NCBI RefSeq assembly: GCF_900187565.1
Contig: NZ_FYED01000009.1
Span: forward strand, 1-64,000
Length of the DNA stretch: 64,000 bases
Origin: Pseudomonas sp. Irchel 3A7
GTDB lineage: Bacteria; Pseudomonadota; Gammaproteobacteria; Pseudomonadales; Pseudomonadaceae
Reading direction: 5' to 3'
Position 1 is the first letter of the stretch, and every line of letters begins with the position of its first letter. Positions 44,271-52,548 of the stretch are shown here, in pieces. The notes beneath the pieces are model-generated. The model was not told where the DNA came from and did not search any database. It saw nothing but the letters and a program-made list of their open reading frames with translations. A program made the translations under genes and the position numbers.

Positions 44271-44818
44271 TGCTGTTCGACCCATTTCGCGTAAGCGTCG
44301 ATGAATTTTTGCAGAAACGGCCGGACCGACTCGGACGGATTGCCCGCCTCGTCGAACGCCGAGCCGGCGCCGCCCAGATAAGATTCAGGTTGCTGCATCA
44401 TCGGTACATCGAGAAACACCATGGACTGGCGCAAGTGATGGTTTGCCCCAAATCCGCCAATCGCACCCGGCGAAGCACTGAATACCGCACCGGGTTTGCC
44501 GCTCCAGGCACTCTTGCCGTAAGGGCGTGAACCTACGTCAATGGCGTTCTTCATCGGGGCTGGCACCGAGCGGTTGTATTCCGGGGTGACGAACAGCACT
44601 GCGTCGGATGAACTCACTTGTTGTCGGAAAGTGCTGTAGGCTGCCGGCGGTGAATCGCCGTCAATGTCCTCGTTGTAGAGCGGCAGATCGCCGATCTCGA
44701 CAATATTCAGCTTCAGGTTGGCCGGCGCCAGTTCCGCCAGCGCGAGGGCAACCTTGCGGTTGATCGATGCTTTGCGCAGGCTGCCGACCACTACGGCGAC
44801 GGTATAGACATTGCTCAT
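44264..44818 (-). CDS. NAD(P)H-dependent FMN reductase (ChrR/YieF-like)
   Basis: 184 aa, flavodoxin-like fold. The FMN phosphate loop is GSLRKASINRK (12-22) and the second flavin loop is TPEYNRSVPAPMKNAID (about 78-95), as in chromate/quinone reductases of the YieF group and ArsH. It reduces quinones, azo dyes or chromate. ArsH would fit the arsB neighbour but is longer (about 230-250 aa), so I favour the ChrR type. The final codons CAC-CTG-TAG lie in the REP doublet, so the repeat has set the C-terminus. The ATG at 44818 has GGAAGAC upstream. Confidence 0.88.
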   Translation of the reverse strand: MSNVYTVAVVVGSLRKASINRKVALALAELAPANLKLNIVEIGDLPLYNEDIDGDSPPAAYSTFRQQVSSSDAVLFVTPEYNRSVPAPMKNAIDVGSRPYGKSAWSGKPGAVFSASPGAIGGFGANHHLRQSMVFLDVPMMQQPESYLGGAGSAFDEAGNPSESVRPFLQKFIDAYAKWVEQHL

Positions 44819-45000
44819 GGAAGACTCTCGATTGTCCGTGGGAGGAGCCAGTAGTTATAGATGATCAGGCGGCGGTTCACCCAGTGAACACAGGTATATC
44901 CGCGTCCTGATTATTTTTTTTACGCAGGAAAACTTACCGTGCTCGGTGGTGGTCTACACAGCCGCAAATCAAGCGTTTTATCTCCAGAGGTTCTAAGCAG

Positions 45001-45225
45001 ATGGCAGCAGTACTCGTCGGTCAGTTCCATGCAAGAGACGCGGAAGGCCGCATTTATTCCGTGCATGAGTTCCAGGACTCCACACCGTCGGCAGACGGCG
45101 CGCCTGTCACCACGTACAAACTGGCAATTGGCGATCGCGTCAACAAACTCGATGACAACGAGTTTCAGTTGGTGCAAACGGGCGTAACCCTGACCCGTGA
45201 ACCGGAATCGATTGTCGCTTCATAA
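45001..45225 (+). CDS. Conserved small protein, unknown function
   Basis: 74 aa, no signal or membrane helix. AGAGG lies about ten bases before the ATG. The sequence, VGQFHARDAEGRIYSVHEF then TYKLAIGDRVNKLDDNEFQL, reads as a small beta-barrel of five or six strands. I do not know the family. It precedes a LysR gene by 88 bp on the same strand. A likely promoter lies in the A/T-rich stretch near 44908. Confidence 0.75.
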   Translation: MAAVLVGQFHARDAEGRIYSVHEFQDSTPSADGAPVTTYKLAIGDRVNKLDDNEFQLVQTGVTLTREPESIVAS

Positions 45226-45313
45226 CTTGGCGTTATGAGCAGAAGTCATATGCTTGGACTTGGGTTAGGATTCAGTCACTGACTCCTTCACCTGCTGAAC
45301 ATGGACTTCACGC

Positions 45314-46207
45314 ATGCGTTTACGCCATATCGAAGTGATCCAGGCACTCCTGCAGACCGGTCACCTGGGCACCGCCGCCGAATGGCTGCAATTGCCGGTG
45401 ACCGAGGTCGAGCGCATTTTGCGCGAGGCCGAGGATCAGTTGGGTTTCATGCTGTTCTCCAGCGTACGCGGGCGTTTGCAGGCCACCCGCGAAGCGCGGG
45501 AGTTGCAGGTGGAAATTGCCCACGTCTACGATGCGCTCGAACCCGTGCAGCGCTTGGCCAACAGCCTGCGGCAATACCTGGCCCCGCCGCTGCGCATCAT
45601 CTGCACCCCGCCCCTGGCCCAGCAATTGTTGCCGCAGAGCATCGCGGCCCTGCGTCGACGCTTGCCCGACGCGCCCTGCACTCTCCTGAGCCAACCCACC
45701 CGTGACATCGTCAGAAGCCTGTTGCTGCGTGAAAGCGATCTGGGCCTGAGCCTGCATGATCCCGATCGCGCCGAGATTCATTGCCAGGTGATCGCCCAAG
45801 GCAAGCTGCAACTGCTCGCCCCCCACGGCTGGTTGCAACCGAAACAGAAGTACATCTCGCTGCAGGATCTGGCCGGGCAAGCGATGGTCGGTCTCGAAGG
45901 CCATGATCCACTCAGCCCGGCCCTGGAGCACAAGCTGCACGCCCTGCGCCCGGCGCCGGTGATTCAGACCCGGGTCCAGACGCATCAGATGATGCGCAGC
46001 ATGGTCGAGGCCGGAGAAGGCCTGGCCATCGTCGACCCCTTCACGGCCCTCGGCGCCAAATCCGCCGGCCTCGACGCCTGCCCACTGGCACCCGCGGTGC
46101 CGGTCAGCGTCTACGCCCTGACCCTGAAGAACGGCGAACCCTCGCCGGCCGTTCAGGCTCTGTTGGACATCATCACGGAACAAGCCGCGGCGATGCTGGG
46201 GAGCTGA
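45314..46207 (+). CDS. LysR-family transcriptional regulator
   Basis: 297 aa. The N-terminal helix-turn-helix (1-60) is MRLRHIEVIQALLQTGHLGTA with the recognition part VTEVERILREAEDQLG. The periplasmic-binding-like effector domain runs from about 90 to 290. The core signature is somewhat degenerate relative to typical LysR proteins (for example the A-A-x-x-L turn is AAEWLQL), but the length and domain order are normal. Its target is not clear. Its last 35 bases overlap the end of the convergent acetyltransferase gene. Confidence 0.88.
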   Translation: MRLRHIEVIQALLQTGHLGTAAEWLQLPVTEVERILREAEDQLGFMLFSSVRGRLQATREARELQVEIAHVYDALEPVQRLANSLRQYLAPPLRIICTPPLAQQLLPQSIAALRRRLPDAPCTLLSQPTRDIVRSLLLRESDLGLSLHDPDRAEIHCQVIAQGKLQLLAPHGWLQPKQKYISLQDLAGQAMVGLEGHDPLSPALEHKLHALRPAPVIQTRVQTHQMMRSMVEAGEGLAIVDPFTALGAKSAGLDACPLAPAVPVSVYALTLKNGEPSPAVQALLDIITEQAAAMLGS

Positions 46208-46787
46208 TCGGGTTTTCCAGCGGGTTATCGAACATTCGATACCAGAACAGCGCCACCTCGGCGGTATTGGGGTCGATGCCCCGATAGCGCAAATGATCGA
46301 TGCCGCCGATCACATAGCCGCAACGCTCATACAAGCGGCACGCGCCGAGGTTATTGTTCTGGGTTTCCAGCATGATGCCCGGCAGTTTCTTCTTGCGACT
46401 CCAGAACTGCGCCACGTCCAGCAACGCCTTGGCCACGCCGTGGCGTCGCGCCGGGGCATGCACCGCCAGTTCGTCGATATGGGCGAAACCATTCCAGTTG
46501 GTACTGATCACCAGGTGCCCCACCGGCTCGTCATCGAGGAAGGCCATGAAGATTGCACTGTCGGCGGCGTCGCGAAAACTGCTGAACTCTTCAGGATCGA
46601 TGCCATAACATTTGCGATAAGGCGTAATCGGTGTGACCGACCATTCTTCCACCGACCGGCTTATTTCCGGCGCACCGTAGGCAGCCACTTCAAAACTGAA
46701 ATCACTGCCCCAGATGTAGGCGGCAAAGCCGTCGTCGGCGACGCGCACCGACAACCCCGGGTGATTTGGATTCATGACAGGTTGCAT
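46173..46787 (-). CDS. GNAT-family N-acetyltransferase (streptothricin-acetyltransferase-like)
   Basis: 204 aa from the ATG at 46785-46787, which has AGGA 12 bases upstream. In-frame ATGs at 46805 (overlapping the ldcA stop as ATGA) and 46775 are alternatives. The GNAT core holds ISTNWNGFAHIDELAVHAPA, the acetyl-CoA loop RRHGVAKALLD (V/A-x-x-R-R-x-G-x-A) and LETQNNNLGACRLYERCGY, as in streptothricin acetyltransferases. The substrate is unknown. It is downstream of ldcA and probably in its transcript, which raises the option that it acetylates a diamine or lysine. The tail extends into the LysR gene. Confidence 0.85.
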   Translation of the reverse strand: MQPVMNPNHPGLSVRVADDGFAAYIWGSDFSFEVAAYGAPEISRSVEEWSVTPITPYRKCYGIDPEEFSSFRDAADSAIFMAFLDDEPVGHLVISTNWNGFAHIDELAVHAPARRHGVAKALLDVAQFWSRKKKLPGIMLETQNNNLGACRLYERCGYVIGGIDHLRYRGIDPNTAEVALFWYRMFDNPLENPISSPASPRLVP

Positions 46788-46801
46788 ACTCGCAAAGGTC
46801 C

Positions 46802-49057
46802 TCATTCCTTGATGCAATCGACGGTGTAATGCCGTCCATTGCCCTCATCTTCGTGTTGCAAGCCGTGCACATCGGCGACGAACCCCGGAAAACTGCTGTC
46901 GAACGTGCGGGCAAACGCCAGGTAGTCGATGATCGAACGGGTCGACTCGGTAAAGCGTTCACCGGGCATGATCAACGGAATGCCCGGCGGGTAAGGCACC
47001 AGCATCACGGCGGCGATGCGCCCATCCAGCGCATCGATCGACACCGCCTCGACTTCGCCACGCACCAATTGATCATAGGCATCAGCCGGCTTCATCGCGA
47101 CTTCCGGCAGCACCGTGTACATGCGCTTGAGATGTTTGGCCGTGGCATTGCTGCGATAGCAGCTGTGCAACTGGTTGCACAGGTCGCGAAGGCCCATGCC
47201 CTGATAGCGCGCGACATTTTGTTGCGCCACGCACGGCAGGCAGGTCGCCAGACTGACGTTGGCATCGTAACTGCGCTTGAACTCCAGCAGCTCGGTGAGC
47301 AGCGTGCTCCATTTGCCCTTGGTGATGCCCATGGAGAACAGCACCAGGAACGAATACAACCCGGTCTTTTCCACCACCAGCCCGCGCTCCCAGAGGAATT
47401 TGCTGACGACCGCCGCCGGAATCCCGCGCTCGCTGAGTGCGCCGCCCGCGGTCAGGCCCGGCATCACTAGCGTGACCTTGATCGGGTCAAGCAATACGTA
47501 ATCGTCGGTCACGTCGCCAAAGCCGTGCCAGTCAGCCGTCGGTTGCAGCAGCCAGTCCTCGGTCGCAATCTGGTCGATGCCCTCTTCCGAAGGCGGCTGC
47601 CAGATGGAAAACCACCAGTCGTCCGCTGCGATGTGCTGTCGCAAATTGGCCAGCGCCCGGCGAAAGCTCAGGGCTTCGTCGAACATTTCCTGCAACAGCG
47701 AACGCCCGGCCCCACCCTCCATCATCGCCGAAGCGACATCCAGCGAAGCGATGATGCCGTATTGCGGCGAGGTGGAGATGTGCATCATGAACGCCTCGTT
47801 GAAGCGATCACGGTCAAGCTGCCGGGCACCGCCGTCCTGTACGTGAATCATCGACGCCTGACTGAACGCCGCCAGCAGCTTGTGAGTGGAATGGGTGGTG
47901 AACACCAGCGGACCGTCATGGCTGCGCGAGGTGCCCATGCCATAACGTCCGGCGAAAAACTCGTGGAAGGCCGCGTAGGCGTACCAGGCCTCGTCGAAGT
48001 GCAGCACCTCGACACTGTTGCCCAATTGCTGCTTGATCAGTTCGGCGTTGTAGCAGAGGCCGTCGTAGGTCGAATTGGTCACCACCGCCAGTTTGACCTT
48101 GGGCGCCCGGCCCTTGGTCAGCGGGCTGGCGTCGATCTTGGCCCGAATCGATTGCGGACTGAACTCGCTCAACGGAATCGGGCCGATGATCCCCAGCTCA
48201 TTGCGCTCCGGGCACAGGTACAAAGGGATGGCGCCGGTCATGATGATCGAGTGCAGCACTGATTTGTGGCAGTTGCGGTCCACCAATACCAGGTCATCGC
48301 GGGCCACCATGGAGTGCCAGACGATCTTGTTGGCGGTCGAGGTGCCGTTGATCACGAAGAAGGTGTGATCGGCGCCGAAGTTGCGCGCAGCCCTGGCCTC
48401 GGCCTCGGCCAGCGGCCCGGTGTGATCCAGCAGCGAACCGAGCTCGGGCACCGAGACCGACAAATCCGAACGCAGGGTGTTTTCACCGAAGAACTGATGA
48501 AACGCCTGCCCCACCGGACTCTTGTGATACGCCACGCCCCCGCCGTGACCGGGGGTGTGCCAGGAATAATTGGAATCGGCGGTGTGCTGCACCAACGCCT
48601 TGAAGAACGGCGGCAGCAGTCCATCCAGGTACTTGCGCGCCGCCCGTGCCACCTGCCGCGCGAGAAATGGCACGGTATCTTCGAACAGGTAGAGAATCCC
48701 GCGCAGTTGATTGAGCTCGGCCATGGCGTCGGCGGGCGCATTTTCCAGGGTCACTTGCTCGCCCAGGGCGAAGATCGGCAAATCCGGCGCGCGTACCCGC
48801 GCCAGTCCGATCAGTTCAGCCATATTTTGTAATAAATGCGAGTGGGCGCTGGCGTCTTCCGCCGCGATCAACATGCACGAGAGGCCGTGATGCGTCGAAG
48901 CAACCAGGCGCCCTTCGGCGTAATCCATCGCCGAGACGATGCTGAAACCTTCCTGCTCCAGCTCCCGGGCGATGCCCCGCACACGATCGCCGGCGACGGT
49001 ATCGGCCTTGATGTCGCGATGGACGATCAGCACCGGGAATTTCAGATCTTTATACAT
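46802..49057 (-). CDS. ldcA: Lysine decarboxylase LdcA (aminotransferase-fold PLP enzyme)
   Basis: 751 aa, the length of P. aeruginosa LdcA (PA1818). It converts L-lysine to cadaverine. An N-terminal receiver-like wing domain (1-130) comes before the PLP domain. The PLP lysine is K393 in TTHSTHKLLAAFSQ; DEAWYA (355-360) holds the Asp contacting the pyridine ring, and SWHTPGHGGG is at 165-174. Close relatives decarboxylate ornithine or arginine, but the gene neighbourhood favours lysine. It starts the minus-strand pair with the acetyltransferase gene. The upstream space contains the family B repeat at 49203. Confidence 0.94.
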   Translation of the reverse strand: MYKDLKFPVLIVHRDIKADTVAGDRVRGIARELEQEGFSIVSAMDYAEGRLVASTHHGLSCMLIAAEDASAHSHLLQNMAELIGLARVRAPDLPIFALGEQVTLENAPADAMAELNQLRGILYLFEDTVPFLARQVARAARKYLDGLLPPFFKALVQHTADSNYSWHTPGHGGGVAYHKSPVGQAFHQFFGENTLRSDLSVSVPELGSLLDHTGPLAEAEARAARNFGADHTFFVINGTSTANKIVWHSMVARDDLVLVDRNCHKSVLHSIIMTGAIPLYLCPERNELGIIGPIPLSEFSPQSIRAKIDASPLTKGRAPKVKLAVVTNSTYDGLCYNAELIKQQLGNSVEVLHFDEAWYAYAAFHEFFAGRYGMGTSRSHDGPLVFTTHSTHKLLAAFSQASMIHVQDGGARQLDRDRFNEAFMMHISTSPQYGIIASLDVASAMMEGGAGRSLLQEMFDEALSFRRALANLRQHIAADDWWFSIWQPPSEEGIDQIATEDWLLQPTADWHGFGDVTDDYVLLDPIKVTLVMPGLTAGGALSERGIPAAVVSKFLWERGLVVEKTGLYSFLVLFSMGITKGKWSTLLTELLEFKRSYDANVSLATCLPCVAQQNVARYQGMGLRDLCNQLHSCYRSNATAKHLKRMYTVLPEVAMKPADAYDQLVRGEVEAVSIDALDGRIAAVMLVPYPPGIPLIMPGERFTESTRSIIDYLAFARTFDSSFPGFVADVHGLQHEDEGNGRHYTVDCIKE

Positions 49058-49202
49058 GAGGCTCAGTGTCCTGAGGCGGCAGGCCAGAGCCTGCCAATCA
49101 CCTCAGGGTAGAGGGTTGAAGCGGATGTGGCGAGTGCGATGCACTGAAGCGGGTCAGTCGCCGCACCATGCCAGAGCAAAAAAAAGCAATTTGGTACGAA
49201 CC

Positions 49203-49330
49203 TTTGTGGCGAGGAAGCTTGCTCCCGCTCGGCTGCGAAGCAGTCGTAAATCCGACCAGCTCGGTTTGGCTGAAGGAGCGCTTGGGGGCTGCTTCGCACC
49301 CCAACGGGAGCAAGTTCCCTCGCCACAAAA
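49203..49330. repeat. REP family B doublet
   Basis: TTTGTGGCGAGGAAGCTTGC and its inverted partner (GGGAGCAAGTTCCCTCGCCACAAA) enclose about 80 bp, including a GGCTGCGAAGCAGTC-like middle part. It lies between ldcA and the end of dnaQ. Mismatches in each arm show that the copy has drifted. Confidence 0.88.
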
Positions 49331-49355
49331 AGCGCTTTTGCCTTACATCTGCAAA

Positions 49356-50114
49356 TTACGCCTGCGCTTCAGCCTCGGCCAATTGCAACCACAACGCCGG
49401 CCCACCCGCCGACTTGCTGATGATCTCCAGACGCGCCGCGTGCCGGGCCAGGTCGTCTTCACTGGCGTGAATGATACGGGTCCGTTTGCGGTCGGCCGGC
49501 AGGCGACGAATTTCAGTGGCCGAGTTGTCCGCGCCCTCACCGGAACCGTTGCCATCGGAGGCATTACCGGCCAGGGACAGGCTGGTCTGGCCGCCGGTCA
49601 TGGTCAGGTAAACGTCGGCAAGGATCTCGGAGTCGAGCAAGGCGCCGTGCAGTTCACGACCGGAGTTGTCGACGCCATAGCGTTTGCACAGGGCGTCGAG
49701 GCTGTTGCGCTGCCCCGGGTGACGCTCCCGGGCCATCATCAGGGTGTCGAGGATCGAGCAGTGTTGCGTGATGTCCGCACGGTCGTGCTGACCCATCAAG
49801 GCAAATTCGTTGTTGATGAAGCCAACGTCGAACGCCGCGTTGTGGATGATCAGCTGCGCGCCTTTGATGAACTCGAAGAATTCTTCAGCCACCTCGGCAA
49901 AACGCGGTTTGCCCACCAGGAACTCGTTGGTGATGCCGTGGACGCCGATGGCGCCTTCGTCACTTTCGCGGTCCGGTTGCAGGTAAACGTGAAAATGCCG
50001 GCCGGTCAGGCGCCGACCGATCAACTCGACACAACCGATTTCGATAATCCGGTGGCCGTCGGTCACCGGCATGCCGGTGGTTTCGGTATCGAGTACAACG
50101 GATCTGGTGGCCAT
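49356..50114 (-). CDS. dnaQ: DNA polymerase III epsilon subunit (proofreading exonuclease)
   Basis: 252 aa. The exonuclease domain (1-180) has all three motifs: D9-x-E11 in VLDTETTG, then HNAAFDVGF, and HGALLDSEILADVY with the catalytic His and Asp. The C-terminal 60 residues, after a Gly/Ser linker (ASDGNGSGEGADNS), bind the polymerase alpha subunit. The ATG at 50114 has GAGCAC before it. rnhA lies upstream on the same strand; the pair is a conserved Pseudomonas arrangement, here spread apart by a REPIN. Confidence 0.96.
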   Translation of the reverse strand: MATRSVVLDTETTGMPVTDGHRIIEIGCVELIGRRLTGRHFHVYLQPDRESDEGAIGVHGITNEFLVGKPRFAEVAEEFFEFIKGAQLIIHNAAFDVGFINNEFALMGQHDRADITQHCSILDTLMMARERHPGQRNSLDALCKRYGVDNSGRELHGALLDSEILADVYLTMTGGQTSLSLAGNASDGNGSGEGADNSATEIRRLPADRKRTRIIHASEDDLARHAARLEIISKSAGGPALWLQLAEAEAQA

Positions 50115-50201
50115 CAGTGCTCAGCTCTCAACGGGTCATTCTTGCAAAAGCGGCGATGTTAACACGCTCGCCGGGGTCTTTCAGATAGACCGTGTGCACC
50201 C

Positions 50202-50297
50202 ATTCGCGAGCAGGCTCGCTCCCACAGTTGATCTCCAGTGAACACAACTTTGTGTCCACTCCAGATTCCATGTGGGAGCGAGCCTGCTCGCGAAGAC
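50202..50297. repeat. REPIN between rnhA and dnaQ
   Basis: Two inverted family A units, about 44 bp apart, in the 197-bp gap between two same-strand genes. Inside the loop, GAACACAACTTTGTGTCCAC is itself a small palindrome. Confidence 0.9.
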
Positions 50298-50311
50298 CGC
50301 AACTCGGTCGT

Positions 50312-50764
50312 TCAGGCCTGCTTGAACCCGCGCACTTCATCCACGCCCCGGTTGGCCAGTTGGTCGGCGCGCTCGTTGCCGTGGTGGCCGATGTGCCCGC
50401 GCACCCATTTCCAGGTGACGTTGTGGCGGTTGACCTGTTCGTCGAGCATCTTCCACAGGTCGGCGTTTTTCACCGGTTCTTTCGCGGCGGTTTTCCAGCC
50501 GCGTTTCTTCCAGTTGGCCATCCATTCATTGATGCCTTTCATCACGTACTGGGAGTCGGTCACCAGCAGCACGTCGCAGGGACGCTTGAGCTCTTCCAGG
50601 CCACGGATCGCGCCCATCAGCTCCATGCGGTTGTTGGTGGTGTTGGCTTCGCCGCCCCAGAGTTCCTTTTCAACGCCCTTGCACACCAGCAACGCCCCCC
50701 AGCCGCCAGGACCGGGGTTGCCTTTGCAGGCGCCATCGGTGAACAGTTCTACGCTATCGCTCAT
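50312..50764 (-). CDS. rnhA: Ribonuclease HI
   Basis: 150 aa. It cuts RNA in RNA-DNA hybrids. The catalytic acids D10, E48, D70 and D134 and the helper H124 are all present (TDGACKGNPGPGG, NNRMEL, VTDSQYV, GHHGNERADQLA). Length is standard. It is followed by the REPIN and dnaQ, preceded by the methyltransferase gene 93 bp away on the same strand. Confidence 0.97.
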   Translation of the reverse strand: MSDSVELFTDGACKGNPGPGGWGALLVCKGVEKELWGGEANTTNNRMELMGAIRGLEELKRPCDVLLVTDSQYVMKGINEWMANWKKRGWKTAAKEPVKNADLWKMLDEQVNRHNVTWKWVRGHIGHHGNERADQLANRGVDEVRGFKQA

Positions 50765-50857
50765 GCCAATCTATCCAGAAAATGCGGTGGCTCGCCGATG
50801 GGTGATCGACAACGCCCGAGACCGGGGGCAACCCCGGCCGGAAAAATAAAGTAGGTA

Positions 50858-51616
50858 TTACGGCTCGATGCGGCGGCGGTTGACCTTGGCCATCGGCAAT
50901 GGAATAAGCTTGCCCATCGGTTCGCGGCGTTCCTGACGGACCGGCCGCAGGCCCACCACGATCTTGCGCGCCACCAATAAATAGAAGCCGCCACCGGACA
51001 ATTGCCAATCACCGGCCTTGCGCTCCCAGCCGGCAAGACGGGTCTGCCAGGCGGGCGAAGCAAGCGGCGGACGATAGCACCCGAAGCGGCGTTTCTCCAG
51101 CGCGAAGCCCAGCAGATTCAGCCAGTCGGCCACCCGCGACGGAGAAATGCAGCGCGCCTTGCGCAAGGCATCGTGAGCAAACACATGACGCAGGCCCCAG
51201 CTGCTCCAGGGGTTGATCCCGATGATGAGCAGATGACCGCCCGGCCGCACGCTGCTCGCCGCTTCCCGCAACAAACCATGTGGCGACAGGCAGAAATCCA
51301 GCCCGTGCTGCAACACCACCACATCGGCGGCATGCTCGCTCAACGGCCAGGCTTGTTCCTCGCAGACTATTTCGACCCCCGGCAACGGCGCACCCAGGCG
51401 CACATTGCGCTGCACCTGCGGCGCCGACGGTGGCGTCTGGGCCGAGGGACCGTAATGCACCAGGTAACCGCCGAAGAAACGGCCCAGCTCTTCTTCGAGC
51501 ATCAGCCGCTCTTCATCCAGCAAAAACTGTCCGAGTGGACCGGACAGCCACTCACGGGCGGCGCTGATCAACGCCAGCCAGTCAGGATCGGCCTGAGCGA
51601 ACGCTTTATCGGTCAT
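50858..51616 (-). CDS. SAM-dependent methyltransferase (class I), PA1814-like
   Basis: 252 aa from the ATG at 51614-51616, with GGAGA just upstream; four codons of the frame before it are not used. The fold shows a divergent SAM-binding region: VEIVCEEQAWPLSEHAADVV, then LQHGLDFCLSPHGLLREAAS and RPGGHLLIIGINPWSSWGL. The usual E/D-x-G-x-G-x-G loop is not visible, so binding of SAM is by family inference. The target is not known. The gene is divergent from gloB (65-bp gap) and lies upstream of rnhA, the arrangement I remember in P. aeruginosa. Confidence 0.85.
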   Translation of the reverse strand: MTDKAFAQADPDWLALISAAREWLSGPLGQFLLDEERLMLEEELGRFFGGYLVHYGPSAQTPPSAPQVQRNVRLGAPLPGVEIVCEEQAWPLSEHAADVVVLQHGLDFCLSPHGLLREAASSVRPGGHLLIIGINPWSSWGLRHVFAHDALRKARCISPSRVADWLNLLGFALEKRRFGCYRPPLASPAWQTRLAGWERKAGDWQLSGGGFYLLVARKIVVGLRPVRQERREPMGKLIPLPMAKVNRRRIEP

Positions 51617-51681
51617 TGCATTCTCCAACGCGCCAGGAAGTTCTAAGATGCGCCATTGTTTTCCGCTTGGCGAATCCGACG

Positions 51682-52449
51682 ATGATACAGATCAGTGCCC
51701 TGCCCGCCTTTACCGACAACTACATCTGGTTGTTACAAGACCCCAGCACCCGGCGCTGCGCGGTGGTCGACCCGGGCGATGCCGCGCCGGTTCAGGCCTG
51801 GCTCACGGCTAATCCGGGCTGGGTGTTGAGCGATATTCTGATCACTCACCATCATCATGACCATGTCGGCGGCGTCGACCAGTTGAAGAAAGCGACGGAC
51901 GCCAACGTCTACGGTCCGGCCAGCGAAAGCATCCCGGGGCGCGACATCGCGCTCAAGGATAACGATCGCGTCAATGTGCTGGGCCATGACTTCGAGATCA
52001 TTGCCGTCCCCGGTCATACCCTGGGGCACATCGCCTATTATCACCCCGGCCTGCTGTTCTGTGGCGATACCCTTTTCGCGGCGGGTTGCGGACGCCTGTT
52101 CGAAGGCACGCCTCAACAAATGTACACCTCGCTGTCGCGCCTTGCCGCGCTTCCCGAAGACACCAAGGTGTACTGCACCCATGAATACACCCTGAGCAAT
52201 CTGCGCTTCGCCGCGGCCGTCGAACCAGGCAATCCGGACACCCTCGAACGCCTGGGCAGTGTCACCCGTCAACGGGAAGCGGGGATCATCACGCTGCCTT
52301 CGACGATAGCCCTGGAAAAGCGCACAAATCCGTTTTTACGTGCCGGAGAAACATCCGTTAAAGAAAAAGCGGACGAACGGACCGGCACCGATAACTCTGC
52401 GCCCGATATGGTTTTTGCGACACTGAGGGCTTGGAAAGACACGTTCTAA
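51682..52449 (+). CDS. gloB: Hydroxyacylglutathione hydrolase (glyoxalase II)
   Basis: 255 aa. It hydrolyses S-D-lactoylglutathione to D-lactate and glutathione, the second step of methylglyoxal removal. The zinc-binding THHHHDHVGG is at 55-64, and the later ligands are in PGHTLGHIAYY and CGDTLFAAGCGR. The C-terminal helical domain with KVYCTHEYTLSN and KRTNPFLR is intact. The start chosen, at 51682, begins the family's usual MIQISALPAF; the frame extends upstream without meaning. Confidence 0.96.
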   Translation: MIQISALPAFTDNYIWLLQDPSTRRCAVVDPGDAAPVQAWLTANPGWVLSDILITHHHHDHVGGVDQLKKATDANVYGPASESIPGRDIALKDNDRVNVLGHDFEIIAVPGHTLGHIAYYHPGLLFCGDTLFAAGCGRLFEGTPQQMYTSLSRLAALPEDTKVYCTHEYTLSNLRFAAAVEPGNPDTLERLGSVTRQREAGIITLPSTIALEKRTNPFLRAGETSVKEKADERTGTDNSAPDMVFATLRAWKDTF

Positions 52450-52548
52450 ACAGCTTGCACGATGGTACGAAAACCATGAATGGTTGACCGTTAGGGGTGC
52501 GCTTTCTAGAATCGCCCGACATTTTTGCCCGGAACTTACTTCCAGCCA

